Shown here piece after piece: positions 1 through 8,736 of a DNA stretch of 52,440 nucleotides. The DNA lies in contig JAUJOM010000025.1 in assembly GCA_030447645.1 (NCBI GenBank), positions 1 to 52,440 on the forward strand. The letters are read 5' to 3'. The position numbers and the translations under genes are program-made. Every line of letters starts with the position of its first letter. Position 1 is the first letter of the stretch. The DNA is from Longimicrobiaceae bacterium. GTDB taxonomy: Bacteria > Gemmatimonadota > Gemmatimonadetes > Longimicrobiales > Longimicrobiaceae. Below the pieces are notes generated by a model, which had not been told where the DNA came from, made no database searches, and was given only the letters and a program-made list of their open reading frames with translations.

Positions 1-2
1 CA

Positions 3-728
3 GTTGCCCCGTGCAAGCGTTGTGGCGCCTACGAACCGCTCCGGCAATCACATATCCTGCCCGAATTCCTATACAGTGACGTATATGATGAAAAGCATCG
101 GTTCATGCGCGTGCCCCTTTGGCGCGGAAGTCAGACCCGCCTTGACCAGCGCGGGCTTCGTGAATCGCTGCTGTGTTCAGATTGTGAGGGGCGGTTTGGC
201 GTTTGGGAACAGCACGCCAGTCAGATCCTTTTTCACCAGCCGGTGGGTACGGTTGTACCGTACGGCAGGACCTTGTTTGTACCGGGGGTAGATTACCAGA
301 AATTCAAGCTATTCCTGCTCAGCATCATCTGGCGTGCAGGCGTGAGCACCTCAAAGGAATTCTCCACTGTCAGACTTGGTGCCCACGAAGCCACGATCCG
401 GTCGAACCTGCTAGCATCCGATCCGGGGAATGCCCATTTCTATCCGTGCTTCATTCATGCGTTGCCGGTGCATCGTGAATTCTTCAAAAGGGCGATCATC
501 CTACCATATCGGATGAAGTTTGAAGGTGTGTGGGCGTATCGCGCAGCATTTGCGGGGTTTGTGTGGGATTGGATCGTTTCATCGATGATTAACCGGTCAA
601 CGTCTGACGGCTACTTTCTACGCGAGGATGGCGTGCTACCAATCCACAGGCTCGAACCCGCTGTCGCTGATCGCTGGATGCGCACATGGACGAAAAGCAT
701 CCAAAAGTATCATGGGCGCAAATCGTGA
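3..728 (+). CDS. HNH/zinc-ribbon-like hypothetical protein, 5'-truncated by window edge
   Basis: The frame is open to the left edge, so the start lies outside the window; the first internal ATG (105) falls after the first motif. Seen: a first Cys pair (C-K-R-C-G) within the first ten visible residues, then SHILPEFLY, and about 45 residues later a second Cys pair in LLCSDCE followed by aromatic and acidic residues. This spacing (CxxC, SHI-P-F, CxxC-E) matches a widespread family of small proteins often labelled HNH endonuclease or hypothetical, which probably fold as a zinc-stabilised treble clef. Nuclease activity is not shown. The C-terminal 150 residues have no motif I recognise. The region is much less GC-rich than its neighbours (28-30 GC per 60 bases in two lines counted by hand), suggesting acquired DNA. 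The last 19 bases overlap the convergent gene at 710-1369. Confidence 0.6.
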   Translation, partial: VAPCKRCGAYEPLRQSHILPEFLYSDVYDEKHRFMRVPLWRGSQTRLDQRGLRESLLCSDCEGRFGVWEQHASQILFHQPVGTVVPYGRTLFVPGVDYQKFKLFLLSIIWRAGVSTSKEFSTVRLGAHEATIRSNLLASDPGNAHFYPCFIHALPVHREFFKRAIILPYRMKFEGVWAYRAAFAGFVWDWIVSSMINRSTSDGYFLREDGVLPIHRLEPAVADRWMRTWTKSIQKYHGRKS

Positions 729-1369
729 CCGCCCCTATCCCCTGACCAGCGTCCGGGATCGTTCTCCGCGTGCCCTGCGGAAGGAAGTCCTGCCCCGCTT
801 GCGACCTGTCTGTCCCCCTCGTGTGCCTTGGCTTTCAGGATTCGCCGCCGCTCCCGCCGCCGCCAAAAATGTCTCCAACGGGCGGATAGCGAAGGGTAGT
901 ACCGGTATTTTCTTCCAGCCGACGTAATAGTCAGTGCTAATAGCGGAGCTGCCCTTGCGGGGTAGAGAAACTTGGCCATCGGCTGCGTCTCATCCAGAAT
1001 GCAAACAGTATTTCTATCGTATAGTTGGAGCGTTTGCAGGGAACGGAACCAGTGGGTATGCCAGTCATATTGTATGCCTTCGCTGGCGCTGTCGAAGGCA
1101 GCATGAGCCTCCAGTATCGTGATTGGCCGGGTCCCGACGTTCACAATGGAGAGGCAGAAGAAAGGATTGGATAGATCAAGTGGTACCTCGCTCGCCGCTC
1201 CCGGCTGGCCCAGGTCCGGACGCTTCTTTCTCAGGTAATTCTCGTCAAAGGGCAACCGCGACAGTTTGATTTTTGCGCGGTCGCGCCGCACTGCGTAGAT
1301 GCCGGTTGCTGATCCCACGATACCGGTTACTGCTCCCACAACAGCGATGATGAGAGTGATAGCGTCCAT
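710..1369 (-). CDS. Hypothetical membrane-anchored protein
   Basis: 219 residues from an ATG. Residues about 5-28 form one hydrophobic segment (ITLIIAVVGAVTGIVGSATG) followed by a basic stretch (RRDRAK), so the bulk is predicted cytoplasmic with an N-terminal membrane anchor. The middle has a beta-rich pattern (FFCLSIVNVGTRPITILEA) reminiscent of small immunoglobulin-like cytoplasmic domains in membrane-anchored unknowns. The C-terminus is highly basic (WRRRERRRI) and then low complexity. The extreme C-terminus overlaps the convergent gene ending at 728, so the last 30 or so residues could be an artefact of a frame change. I do not recognise a family. It lies in the lower-GC patch between the HNH-like gene and tRNA-Val, which suggests accessory content. 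Confidence 0.5.
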   Translation of the reverse strand: MDAITLIIAVVGAVTGIVGSATGIYAVRRDRAKIKLSRLPFDENYLRKKRPDLGQPGAASEVPLDLSNPFFCLSIVNVGTRPITILEAHAAFDSASEGIQYDWHTHWFRSLQTLQLYDRNTVCILDETQPMAKFLYPARAAPLLALTITSAGRKYRYYPSLSARWRHFWRRRERRRILKAKAHEGDRQVASGAGLPSAGHAENDPGRWSGDRGGHDLRP

Positions 1370-1478
1370 TTCGCTAAGTCCGTTACTCAGTTCGGTCCTC
1401 GGTGGAGCTTTGCGTGACTTTCACCCTCTTGCTCACCTCGTGCTCACTCCGGTGCGGACACTCCGACCAGAATGCGAG

Positions 1479-1509
1479 AAGCCCGGCAACCTAAGTGATT
1501 GCCGGGCTT
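1479..1509 (-). terminator. Hairpin terminator downstream of tRNA-Val
   Basis: An 11-base perfect stem (AAGCCCGGCAA at 1479-1489 with TTGCCGGGCTT at 1499-1509) and a 9-base loop lie 13 bases past the 3' end of the minus-strand tRNA-Val. The T-tract is weak on both strands (TTTGCTTT on plus, TTCTC on minus). Position and stem strength suggest it ends the long minus-strand transcript and may also stop plus-strand transcripts. Confidence 0.7.
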
Positions 1510-1522
1510 TGCTTTACCTACA

Positions 1523-1597
1523 TGGGCGCTGAGGGATTCGAACCCCCGACCCCCTGGGTGTAAACCAGGTGCTCTGAACCAGCTGAGCTAAGCGCCC
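1523..1597 (-). tRNA. tRNA-Val (UAC anticodon)
   Basis: The reverse complement folds as a standard cloverleaf: a 7-bp acceptor GGGCGCT/AGCGCCC, D-arm with AGCTCAGCTGGTTCAGAGC, anticodon stem CCTGG/CCAGG with loop TTTACAC giving anticodon TAC, and T-loop GTTCGAATC. The discriminator base is A and CCA is not encoded. Its 5' end overlaps the stop codon of the upstream small membrane-protein gene, so it is probably processed from the rluD-side transcript. The terminator at 1479-1509 follows. Confidence 0.95.
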
Positions 1598-1827
1598 CTG
1601 CGCAAAATTCCGAATGGCACCAGACCTACATACCCGAGCACCAAGAGCAACGGTGCGGCGGTGACAGAGCCGCGAGCAAGCAGAACGAATCCAAGCACGA
1701 TGGCAACAAGCCCGGCGAGGAGAAGCACCCAGTTCTGCAGATCGAGCCGAAGACTGCTCTCGGCGGACTCAGCGCTGTGGGAGCTAGGCGGGGACGCGCG
1801 ACGCTGGGCAGGTGTCGGTCTGGGCAT
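1588..1827 (-). CDS. Small two-helix membrane protein
   Basis: 79 residues from an ATG. The first 28 are polar, proline- and serine-rich (PRPTPAQRRASPPSS). Then come two hydrophobic segments, about 33-50 (VLLLAGLVAIVLGFVLLA) and 57-74 (APLLLVLGYVGLVPFGIL), joined by a short ARGSVTAA loop. I do not know its function; the pattern resembles short DUF3098-like inner-membrane proteins, but I cannot confirm that. It sits 102 bases downstream of rluD. Its TAG stop lies inside the first bases of tRNA-Val, so translation and tRNA processing compete for the same RNA. A shadow frame overlaps, but the hydrophobic pattern supports this one. Confidence 0.6.
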   Translation of the reverse strand: MPRPTPAQRRASPPSSHSAESAESSLRLDLQNWVLLLAGLVAIVLGFVLLARGSVTAAPLLLVLGYVGLVPFGILRRGA

Positions 1828-1929
1828 GCGCCAATGCTACCGCGGTCGGCTTCCGTCGTCAAGTCCGCTCATGTCAGGATCCGGCAAGAATTCGGGGGTT
1901 CCGCCGAGCTTCTATGGCCAGCGAACTCG

Positions 1930-2925
1930 TCATCCATGAGATTTCTGGCTGGCTCCCGCGGCCTCTCCGCGACCCCACTCGAGTGCGGGGCGCAGGTCGG
2001 CCGGAAGCGGAGCGTGAAAATGGAGCTCCTGCCCAGTCCGGGGGTGGGTGAACTCGAGTTCGGTGGCGTGCAGGAACTGGCGTGGCGTACGGCGAGCCAG
2101 CTCGGCCGCCGATCCGCGCTCGGGACCACTGAACCCGCGCTCCCGCCCCGCCGCATAGGTGCGGTCACCTACCACCGGGTGGCCGAGGTGAAGCAGATGA
2201 ACCCGGATCTGGTGGGTGCGCCCCGTGTCCAGCTCGGCGCGGAGCAGGTCCGCCGCGCGCCATCGCTCCTCTCGGCGAAAGTGGGTTCGCGCTTCCCGTC
2301 CACCCTCGTGCAAGATCGCCATGCGGGTTCGCTCCGTCGGATGGCGCCCAATTGGGGCGTCCACGGTGACGTGGTCGGCAGGGAGGTGCCCCCAACAGGC
2401 GGCCAGATAAATGCGGCGGACGCGCCGGTGGCGGAGCTGGTCCGCGAGGCCACGGTGGGCTGCGTCATGCTTGGCCACCAGCATGAGACCGGATGTGTCT
2501 CGATCCAGTCTGTGCACGATGCCCGGACGGAGCACACCTCCGATTCCCGACAGGTCCCCGACGGCGTGCAGCAGTGCGTTCACCAGAGTGCCGGAGCGAT
2601 TCCCTGGGGCCGGATGGACCACCAGACCGGCCGGTTTGTTGACCACCAGGAGATCGGCGTCCTGATGCACGATGTCGAGAGGGATTGCTTCGGGAACGAG
2701 CTGGGATGGCTCGGCGGGAGGGAGCTTGATCTGGATGCGGTCGCCGGGGCGCGGCAGATCGCGCTTTCTGGCCCGCAGCCCGTTCACCGTTACGTGCCCG
2801 TCGGCAATGAGCACCGCAATGCGGCTGCGGGAAAGATCAAGTTGCGCGGCGAGAAACGCGTCGAGCCGTCCTCCCTCGCCCGGTTCGACGACCAGCACCC
2901 GGGTATGTACGTCACCTTCCGTCAC
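1930..2925 (-). CDS. rluD: Ribosomal large-subunit pseudouridine synthase, RluA/RluD family
   Basis: Isomerises specific uridines in 23S rRNA to pseudouridine. Seen in order: an N-terminal S4 RNA-binding domain (GRLDAFLAAQLDLSRSRIA), the substrate-pocket stretch VVNKPAGLVVHP, the catalytic motif HRLDRDTSG with the nucleophilic Asp, and the family signature RTHQIRVHL near the C-terminus. Length (about 331 residues) is normal. The open frame extends to 2982, but a GTG at 2925 is preferred. It overlaps the lspA stop by 14 bases, has a GAGG-like ribosome site just upstream, and places the S4 domain at the expected distance. RluD versus another RluA-family specificity cannot be settled from motifs alone. 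It belongs to the ileS-lspA-rluD block, a common bacterial arrangement. Confidence 0.9.
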   Translation of the reverse strand: MTEGDVHTRVLVVEPGEGGRLDAFLAAQLDLSRSRIAVLIADGHVTVNGLRARKRDLPRPGDRIQIKLPPAEPSQLVPEAIPLDIVHQDADLLVVNKPAGLVVHPAPGNRSGTLVNALLHAVGDLSGIGGVLRPGIVHRLDRDTSGLMLVAKHDAAHRGLADQLRHRRVRRIYLAACWGHLPADHVTVDAPIGRHPTERTRMAILHEGGREARTHFRREERWRAADLLRAELDTGRTHQIRVHLLHLGHPVVGDRTYAAGRERGFSGPERGSAAELARRTPRQFLHATELEFTHPRTGQELHFHAPLPADLRPALEWGRGEAAGASQKSHG

Positions 2926-3472
2926 CGGCCTCGGGCGCCGGAACTTCTTCACGCCAGAGCGAGATGGCCAGCAGGATCGCACCGCTGGTCACGGCGATGT
3001 CGGCGACGTTGAACACCGGCCAGCGCACGGTCCCGATCCCGAAATCCAGAAAGTCCACCACCCCGCGATGTGAGCGCACGCGGTCGATCAGGTTGCCGAT
3101 GGCCCCTCCAGTCACCGCCGCGATGGCCAACAGGCGAACCTTGTCCGTCGTCGGGGTGCTCCGATACATCGAGAAAAGGAGCACAACCATCACGACGGCG
3201 AGCGCCATGAAGACGAAGCGCGAGTAGTCGCCCAGATGCAGACCGAAAGCAGCACCCGGATTGTAGATGTAGGTCAGCCGAAAGAAGTCGCCCCACACCG
3301 GGATGGGAACACCAAACCGGAGGGTGCGCTGCACCAGCAGCTTGGTTGCGATGTCGAGCAGGACAGTACCACCTACGACCCCCAGGTACAGGCCAAGCTT
3401 GCCGCGCATTGTCGGTGCTTCTGACCGCAGGGAGGGGTCTTCCACCGACCGGGTTGCGACGCCTTGTTCCAT
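2912..3472 (-). CDS. lspA: Lipoprotein signal peptidase (signal peptidase II)
   Basis: An inner-membrane aspartyl protease that removes signal peptides from prolipoproteins, such as those encoded at 17.5-20.7 kb and 33.8-35.1 kb. About four hydrophobic segments are visible. Conserved blocks are NPGAAFG (71-77), GNLIDR with catalytic Asp about 130, and VFNVADIAV with the second catalytic Asp about 158. The ATG at 3472 starts two bases after the ileS stop, which favours coupled translation. A second ATG at 3409 (MRGKLGLYL) would give a more typical N-terminus, since the first 21 residues are polar. Length 186 (or 165) fits the family. Confidence 0.95.
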   Translation of the reverse strand: MEQGVATRSVEDPSLRSEAPTMRGKLGLYLGVVGGTVLLDIATKLLVQRTLRFGVPIPVWGDFFRLTYIYNPGAAFGLHLGDYSRFVFMALAVVMVVLLFSMYRSTPTTDKVRLLAIAAVTGGAIGNLIDRVRSHRGVVDFLDFGIGTVRWPVFNVADIAVTSGAILLAISLWREEVPAPEAGDGR

Positions 3473-3474
3473 GG

Positions 3475-6400
3475 CTACGACTCCACTCGCGCCAGCCCGA
3501 CCACTGCCCGCACACCGTCCAGGCCGACTTCGCGTGTTATCTCGTAGTTGTTACTGGGAATTTCTCCGGTATAGATCATCACGTCTCGCGCCAGGGTCTC
3601 CCCTGCAATGAAGTCCCGGTGTGCCTCCGAGGCGCAGCGGATCTCGTCGTCGCCGGCGATCCCCAAGCGGATTCGATCGGAGACCTCCAGCCCGGCGTCC
3701 TTGCGGAGGCGCTGGACCCGGTTGACCAGCTCCCGCGCGAGTCCTTCGGCACGGAGCGCGGGGGTAATGGTGGGGTCCAGCGCTACGGTGAACCCGGCCT
3801 CCGCCTGCACCTTCAAGTCGCCCCGGGCAATTTGTACGATCTCCATATCCTCCGCACCAATCTGGACCCGCTCCCCCTTCACCTCCACCACCAGCGGCTC
3901 GCCGCAGCGAAAGGCCGCCAGGCGCTCCGATGAAAGTTTTCGGATGGCGCTTGCGACCTGCGGCGTGAGATTCCCGAGTCGGACGCCCAGCGCCTTGAAG
4001 TTCGGGCGGGCGGAAAACGTGACAAGCTCTTCCGCCTGGTCCATGAAGTCTACCGACTTTACGTTCAGCTCGTCCCGGACGATTTCCAGCAGGCTCCCGG
4101 TGACGCGATAGCCCTGCGGGACCACCGCATACAGCGCCCCAAGCGGCTGCCGGACCTTGATGCCCACTTCCTCACGCGCCGCACGCCCGAGAGTAGCCAG
4201 CATGCGCACCGCTTCCATGCCGCGCTCCAGCGCCTCGTCCCGAACGGAGTCCTGGTGCTCGGGAAAGCCGGCGAGGTGCACGCTCTGTCCATCCAGAGCA
4301 CGGTGAAGCCAGTCGGTGAGGAAAGGCATCACCGGGGCGGCGAGCCGCGCCACTGTGACCAGTGCCTCGTGAAGCGTAGCGAAAGCCGCGCGGGCATCGG
4401 GGCTTTCCGCACTTCCCCAGAAGCGGTCACGGGAACGCCGAACGTACCAGTTCGACAGGTCGTCTACGATGAAATCGGCCAGAATGCGCACGGCACGGGT
4501 CAGGTTGTACGCTTCCATGTCTCCCTGCACCGCTTCCGTCACCGCGGCAAGACGCGACAGGAGCCAGCGGTCGAGGACCGAGCGCTCCGAGGCAGCGGGA
4601 TCTGCGACGCCGGGCGTCCACCCTTCAAGATTGCCGTAAAGCGCAAAAACCGGTACGTATTGCGCAAAGTGTCGAATACCTTGCGCTGGACTTCCTTCAC
4701 CCCCTCGGGATCGAAGCGCTTCGGTACCCACGGATTGGAAATCGCGAGCAGGTACCAGCGGATGGTGTCCGCCCCGAACTGCTCCATAGCCTTCCAGGGT
4801 CCACTACGTTACCCTTGGACTTGGACATCTTTTGACCTTCGGCGTCCAGGATCAGGTCGTTTACTATTACGTTGCCGTACGCCGGACCTCTGCCGAGCAG
4901 CGTGGAGATGGCCAGCAGCGAATAAAACCAGCCGCGGGTCTGGTCGACTCCCTCGCAGATGAAGTCCGCGGGGAACTGCCGCTCCTGTGTGCGCTGGTTT
5001 TCGAACGGGTAATGGTGCTGTGCGAAGGGCATCGCCCTCGAGTCGAACCAGACGTCGATCACCTCCGGGACGCGCCGCATGGTCCCCGGGCAGCCGACGT
5101 GGCCGCACGTCCAGGTATGCTCGTCGATGAAGGGACGGTGCGGATCGAAGGGCTCGGGAAGCGGGCCCACCCGTTCCCGCAAGTCGGCGAACGATCCGAG
5201 CACCTGCATGTGCCGGGGATCGGCGTCGCACAGCCAGATCGGCAGCGGCGTACCCCAGTAGCGGCTGCGGGAGATCGCCCAGTCCACGTTGTTCTCCAGC
5301 CACTCGCCGAAGCGTCCACTCCCACTTCCGGCGGATGCCAGCGGATCTGGCGGTTGTTGGCCAGCAGCTCGTCTCTCAGCTGTGTGGTGCGGATGAACCA
5401 GGAATCGCGCGCCATGTACAGCAGCGGACTTCCGCACCGCCAGCAGTGCGGATAGGAGTGCTCCTCCCGGCTCGAGCGAAAGACCTGTCCCCGTCGCTTC
5501 AACTCGATGACCAGGTCCACATCCGCATCCTTGACGAACTTCCCTCCCACCAGCGGGAGGCCCTCCACGAAGGCACCGCGGTCATCCACCGGGTTCAGTA
5601 CCGGGAGATCGTGCTGCTGGCCCAGCGCGTAGTCATCCGCGCCGAAAGCCGGAGCGGTGTGCACGATGCCCGTACCCTCCTCCGCGCTCACCCATTCAGC
5701 CGGGAACACGTGCCAGGCACGCGCCACTGATTCAGCGGGAAAGGTGGTGGTGCCCACCCAGTCGAACGGACGCTGGTAGCGGAGCCCGATCAGCTCCGTC
5801 GCGGGCAGGCCGCGCGAAACGGGCTGCTCGCTTCCAAACAGGGCCGCTACCCTGGCTGCCGCCAGTATCAGGCGCCGGCCCTCATGCTCCACCTCCGCGT
5901 ATTCAAGCTCCGGGTTCACCGCGAGCGCGGTGTTGGACACCAGCGTCCAGGGGGTGGTGGTCCACACCAGAAGCTCCCGGCCGTCCGCCTCGCCGTTCTC
6001 CCCAACCAGCGGCAGGGTTACATAAAGCGAGGGATCTTTGACATCCCGGTACCCGAGGGCGACCTCATGGCTGGAAAGTCCGGTTCCGCACCGCGGGCAG
6101 TAGGGGAGGATCTTGTGCCCACGGTACATGAGTCCCCGGTCGGCGATCTCCTTGATCAGCCACCAGACGCTCTCGATGTACTCCGCGTGGTAGGTGATGT
6201 AGGGACGGGAGTAGTCCAGCCAGTAGCCGATCCGGGCGGAAAAGCGCTCCCACTCGTCCGTGTAAAGCAGCACGCTTTCACGGCACACCTCGTTGAAGCG
6301 AGCGATGCCGATGCGCTCGATGTCGCGCCTGCCGGAGATCCCCAGCCGCTTCTCCGCCTCGATCTCCACCGGCAATCCGTGCGTATCCCAGCCGGCGATC

Positions 6401-6645
6401 CGCGGCACGTGCCGACCCTGCATGGTGCGGAAGCGTGCAACTGCGTCCTTGAGAGTGCGGGCCAGCACATGGTGGATGCCGGGTCGCCCGTTTGCCGTGG
6501 GGGGACCCTCGTAGAACACGAACGGCTCGCCCTCAGCGGTTTGTTCCAGGCTGCGGACGAACGTTTTTTCCGTGCGCCAGCTTTCCAGGATTCCCTCTTC
6601 GAGGGCGAGCGTTGAAGCGGGCAGCTCCGGGTAGCGTGCTGCCAT
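3475..6645 (-). CDS. ileS: Isoleucyl-tRNA synthetase, broken by three single-base deletions
   Basis: Charges tRNA-Ile. The protein is spread over three frames but is otherwise complete, about 1,055 residues. The N-terminal part (6645 to about 5325) carries the Rossmann start with [12 protein letters not shown] in the HIGH-motif position, and the editing domain. The middle (about 5321-4799) has [25 protein letters not shown] and KMSKSKGN (the KMSKS loop). The C-terminal part holds the anticodon-binding helical domain ([20 protein letters not shown]). Breaks: near 5321-5325 (one G lost after GAAGTG), near 4799 (CCCC to CCC after GTGGAC), and at 4645-4649 (TTTTTT to TTTTT). Each is repaired by one base. 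An essential single-copy gene with three homopolymer-type breaks points to consensus error, not decay. Start: ATG at 6645 overlaps the divIVA stop as TGATG. Confidence 0.9.
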
Positions 6646-7214
6646 CAGCCGTCCTCACCCGGATGACCCGCTGCCGGCATCCACTGGGGCGGGCCGGAAT
6701 CCGGTGACGCATTCCGTTCCGGCATCGCTTCCGTCTCCATTCTTCCCGGGTCGCGCAATCGGTCCTCTTCCAGCTCGATTTCCGCGATTTGCTTTTCGGC
6801 GACTTTGCGGAACATGCCCAGGAAGCGAACCCGCTGGGCTTGAATCCGGCGCAGCGCTTCCGCGGCCGCTCCCACCTGCCGCTTGGCGTCCGCGACGATG
6901 CGTTCGGCTTCCGCCCGGGCTTCGCGCAGCACCAGATCGGCGTCACGGTTCGCCTGGGAGCGCATGTCCTCGCGTAGCTGCTGAGCCGAGACCAGTGCCT
7001 CGTTGAGGGCACGTTCCCGCTCACGGAAACCAGCCAACCCCTGGGCCAGGTTGTCCATGCTTACTGTGAGACTGCCGTTTTCACGCACCAGCTCCGTCAT
7101 GCGCTCCGCAACCAGGTCCAGGAATTCGTCAACGGCGCCCGGGTCATATCCACGTACGGAGCGGCGGAAATCCCCCTTTTTCTTTTGAACGTCGAGGGGC
7201 GTGAGGTCGATCAT
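6645..7214 (-). CDS. divIVA: DivIVA-domain coiled-coil protein
   Basis: 189 residues. The N-terminus (IDLTPLDVQKKKGDFRRSVRGYD, split here by its conserved Gly-Tyr-Asp turn) is the classic DivIVA lipid-binding head, and residues about 35-150 form a long heptad-rich coiled coil. Family members sense membrane curvature or recruit division and polar-growth factors. In diderms the role is usually unassigned. The C-terminal 35 residues are Pro/Gly-rich and probably disordered. The ATG overlaps the yggS stop (ATGA), and its own stop overlaps the ileS ATG. In Gram-positives divIVA is also typically found between yggS-like genes and ileS, so the order itself supports the call. Confidence 0.9.
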   Translation of the reverse strand: MIDLTPLDVQKKKGDFRRSVRGYDPGAVDEFLDLVAERMTELVRENGSLTVSMDNLAQGLAGFRERERALNEALVSAQQLREDMRSQANRDADLVLREARAEAERIVADAKRQVGAAAEALRRIQAQRVRFLGMFRKVAEKQIAEIELEEDRLRDPGRMETEAMPERNASPDSGPPQWMPAAGHPGEDG

Positions 7215-7906
7215 GGCTGGCGCTCTCCGAACAATAGGGTTCCTACGCGAACCATGGTGCTCCCCTCCTCCACCGCGATCTCGAAATCGCCGGACATGCC
7301 CATACTCAACACTTCGGCGTCGAAAGCGCTGACCTGCCGGCCGGCTTCCTCCCAGAGCTGGCGAGTCGCCCCGAAGACCCGTCGGAGCGTACCCTGGTCG
7401 GCATCGAAGGGTGCCATGGTCATCAATCCCACCACCCCGAGGCCGGGGAGCTCAGCGATCCGGGCCAGGGCTTCCAGGGCTGAGCCGGCGTCGAAGCCGC
7501 CCTTGCTCGCCTCTCCCGAAGCATTGACCTGCACGAGAGCGCGTACTCTGAGCCCCTGGCCGACCGCCTCGGCGGATACCGTCTGAGCGAGCCGGAGCGA
7601 GTCCAGGGAATGGAGCAGATCAATAAGGGGGAGCGCCCGCCGTACCTTATTGCGCTGCAGGTGCCCGATCAGGTGCCATCTCACCGCGCTCCGGCCGACC
7701 TGCGCGACCTTGTCGGCAAGCTCCGGAACCCGGTTTTCACCCACATCGTGCACCCCCGCAGCGACCGCTGCCTCCACCGCGTCAGGCGGGTGATTCTTGG
7801 TAACGGCCACCAGTGTCACCGGATGGCTGCGGCCGGAATGCCGCCACGCGCGGTCTACACGTTCGCGAACGCTCGCAACCCGCTCTGCCACACCGGACGC
7901 ATCCAT
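7211..7906 (-). CDS. yggS: YggS-family pyridoxal-phosphate homeostasis protein
   Basis: A single-domain alanine-racemase-like TIM barrel that binds PLP but has no known racemase activity; family members maintain PLP balance. Seen: LVAVTKNHP with the PLP-binding Lys, GENRVPE, WHLIGHLQRNKV, GLMTMAP, SMGMSGDFEIAVEEGSTMVRVG. The ATG at 7906 gives 231 residues, matching the family. A TTG at 7942, 12 bases past the cdaA stop, is an alternative that adds 12 residues. It precedes the divIVA-like gene with a 4-base ATGA overlap, the usual context for this family. Confidence 0.93.
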   Translation of the reverse strand: MDASGVAERVASVRERVDRAWRHSGRSHPVTLVAVTKNHPPDAVEAAVAAGVHDVGENRVPELADKVAQVGRSAVRWHLIGHLQRNKVRRALPLIDLLHSLDSLRLAQTVSAEAVGQGLRVRALVQVNASGEASKGGFDAGSALEALARIAELPGLGVVGLMTMAPFDADQGTLRRVFGATRQLWEEAGRQVSAFDAEVLSMGMSGDFEIAVEEGSTMVRVGTLLFGERQP

Positions 7907-7953
7907 CTCCCGATTGTACACCCGGGCGCAAAGCGGGCGCAAGCGCGCCGCGG

Positions 7954-8736
7954 TCAGGATGCGAGTGGGGATCCGCTGCGGCCGGCGAGCAGCGGCGCGA
8001 GGTGTTCGGCACCGAGGCCGCGCTGCAGGTGGCCGCGGTGCGCGACGCTGATGGTGCTGGTTTCCTCCGATATCACCAGCACCAGCGCGTCGGTTTCCTC
8101 CGACAGGCCGAGAGCGGCCCGGTGGCGAGTACCCAGGGTGCGATCCGCGGGTGTGTACTGTGTAAGCGGCAGAACCACCCCTGCCCCAACCAGGGAGTCA
8201 CCACGGATGATCGCCGCCCCATCGTGCAGCGGCGAATACGGGCTGAAGATGGTAGCGAGCAGCGCTGCGGAAACCCGGGCGTCCAGCGGCGTGCCGTCCT
8301 TTTCGATGTATTCGCTGAGTGCCACCCTCTGCTCAACCGCGATGATCGCGCCGATCTTGTCCCGCGCCAATTCCTCGGCCGCCTGCGCGATCTCTTCGGC
8401 TACCTCGTTCTTCTCCAGCGGGCTGCTGGCGCGCAGCAAGCGGCTCTGACCCAGCCGCGCGAGCGCACCCCGTAATTCCGGCTGGAAGACCACCAGCGCC
8501 GCGATAACCCCGAACTGGAAGACGGCTTCGAGCAGTGACTGCAGAAGCTGGAGTTCCAGGATGCGCGACATGAAGTACGCGCCGACAAGAAATACCAGCC
8601 CCGCAAGCATCTGGATGGCGCGGGTCCCCACGAATACGAGCAGTACCCGGTACAGCACGGCCGTGACAATGCCAATCTCCAGCAGATCCTTCCAGTCGGG
8701 AACAAGCCAGCCCAGCGGCTCCAGAAGGCCGCTCAC
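7954..8736 (-). CDS. cdaA: Diadenylate cyclase, CdaA type (c-di-AMP synthase)
   Basis: Makes the second messenger c-di-AMP from two ATP. Numbered from a GTG at 8736, residues about 19-80 contain three hydrophobic helices, as in CdaA. The DAC catalytic domain follows, with the two diagnostic motifs HDGAAII (Asp-Gly-Ala at 172-174) and GTRHRAALG (Arg-His-Arg at 204-206). The open frame continues to a GTG at 8760, but the GTG at 8736 overlaps the folP stop as GTGA, the coupling used throughout this cluster. Usual partners cdaR and glmM are not in the window. Here the gene sits between folP and yggS. c-di-AMP signalling would bear on cell-wall and potassium homeostasis. Confidence 0.93.
   Translation of the reverse strand: MSGLLEPLGWLVPDWKDLLEIGIVTAVLYRVLLVFVGTRAIQMLAGLVFLVGAYFMSRILELQLLQSLLEAVFQFGVIAALVVFQPELRGALARLGQSRLLRASSPLEKNEVAEEIAQAAEELARDKIGAIIAVEQRVALSEYIEKDGTPLDARVSAALLATIFSPYSPLHDGAAIIRGDSLVGAGVVLPLTQYTPADRTLGTRHRAALGLSEETDALVLVISEETSTISVAHRGHLQRGLGAEHLAPLLAGRSGSPLAS

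Noticed and set aside
1..291. 95-residue plus-strand open frame at the left edge
   Set aside because: It overlaps the real zinc/HNH-like frame and has no features of its own.
3475..5437. Three separate minus-strand genes in place of one ileS
   Set aside because: Each piece is a contiguous part of isoleucyl-tRNA synthetase, and one-base repairs at homopolymers join them.
3475..6645. Programmed ribosomal frameshifting in ileS and other genes
   Set aside because: The sites differ in sequence, lack a common slippery heptamer and are simple homopolymer losses in many unrelated genes; error is the simpler explanation.
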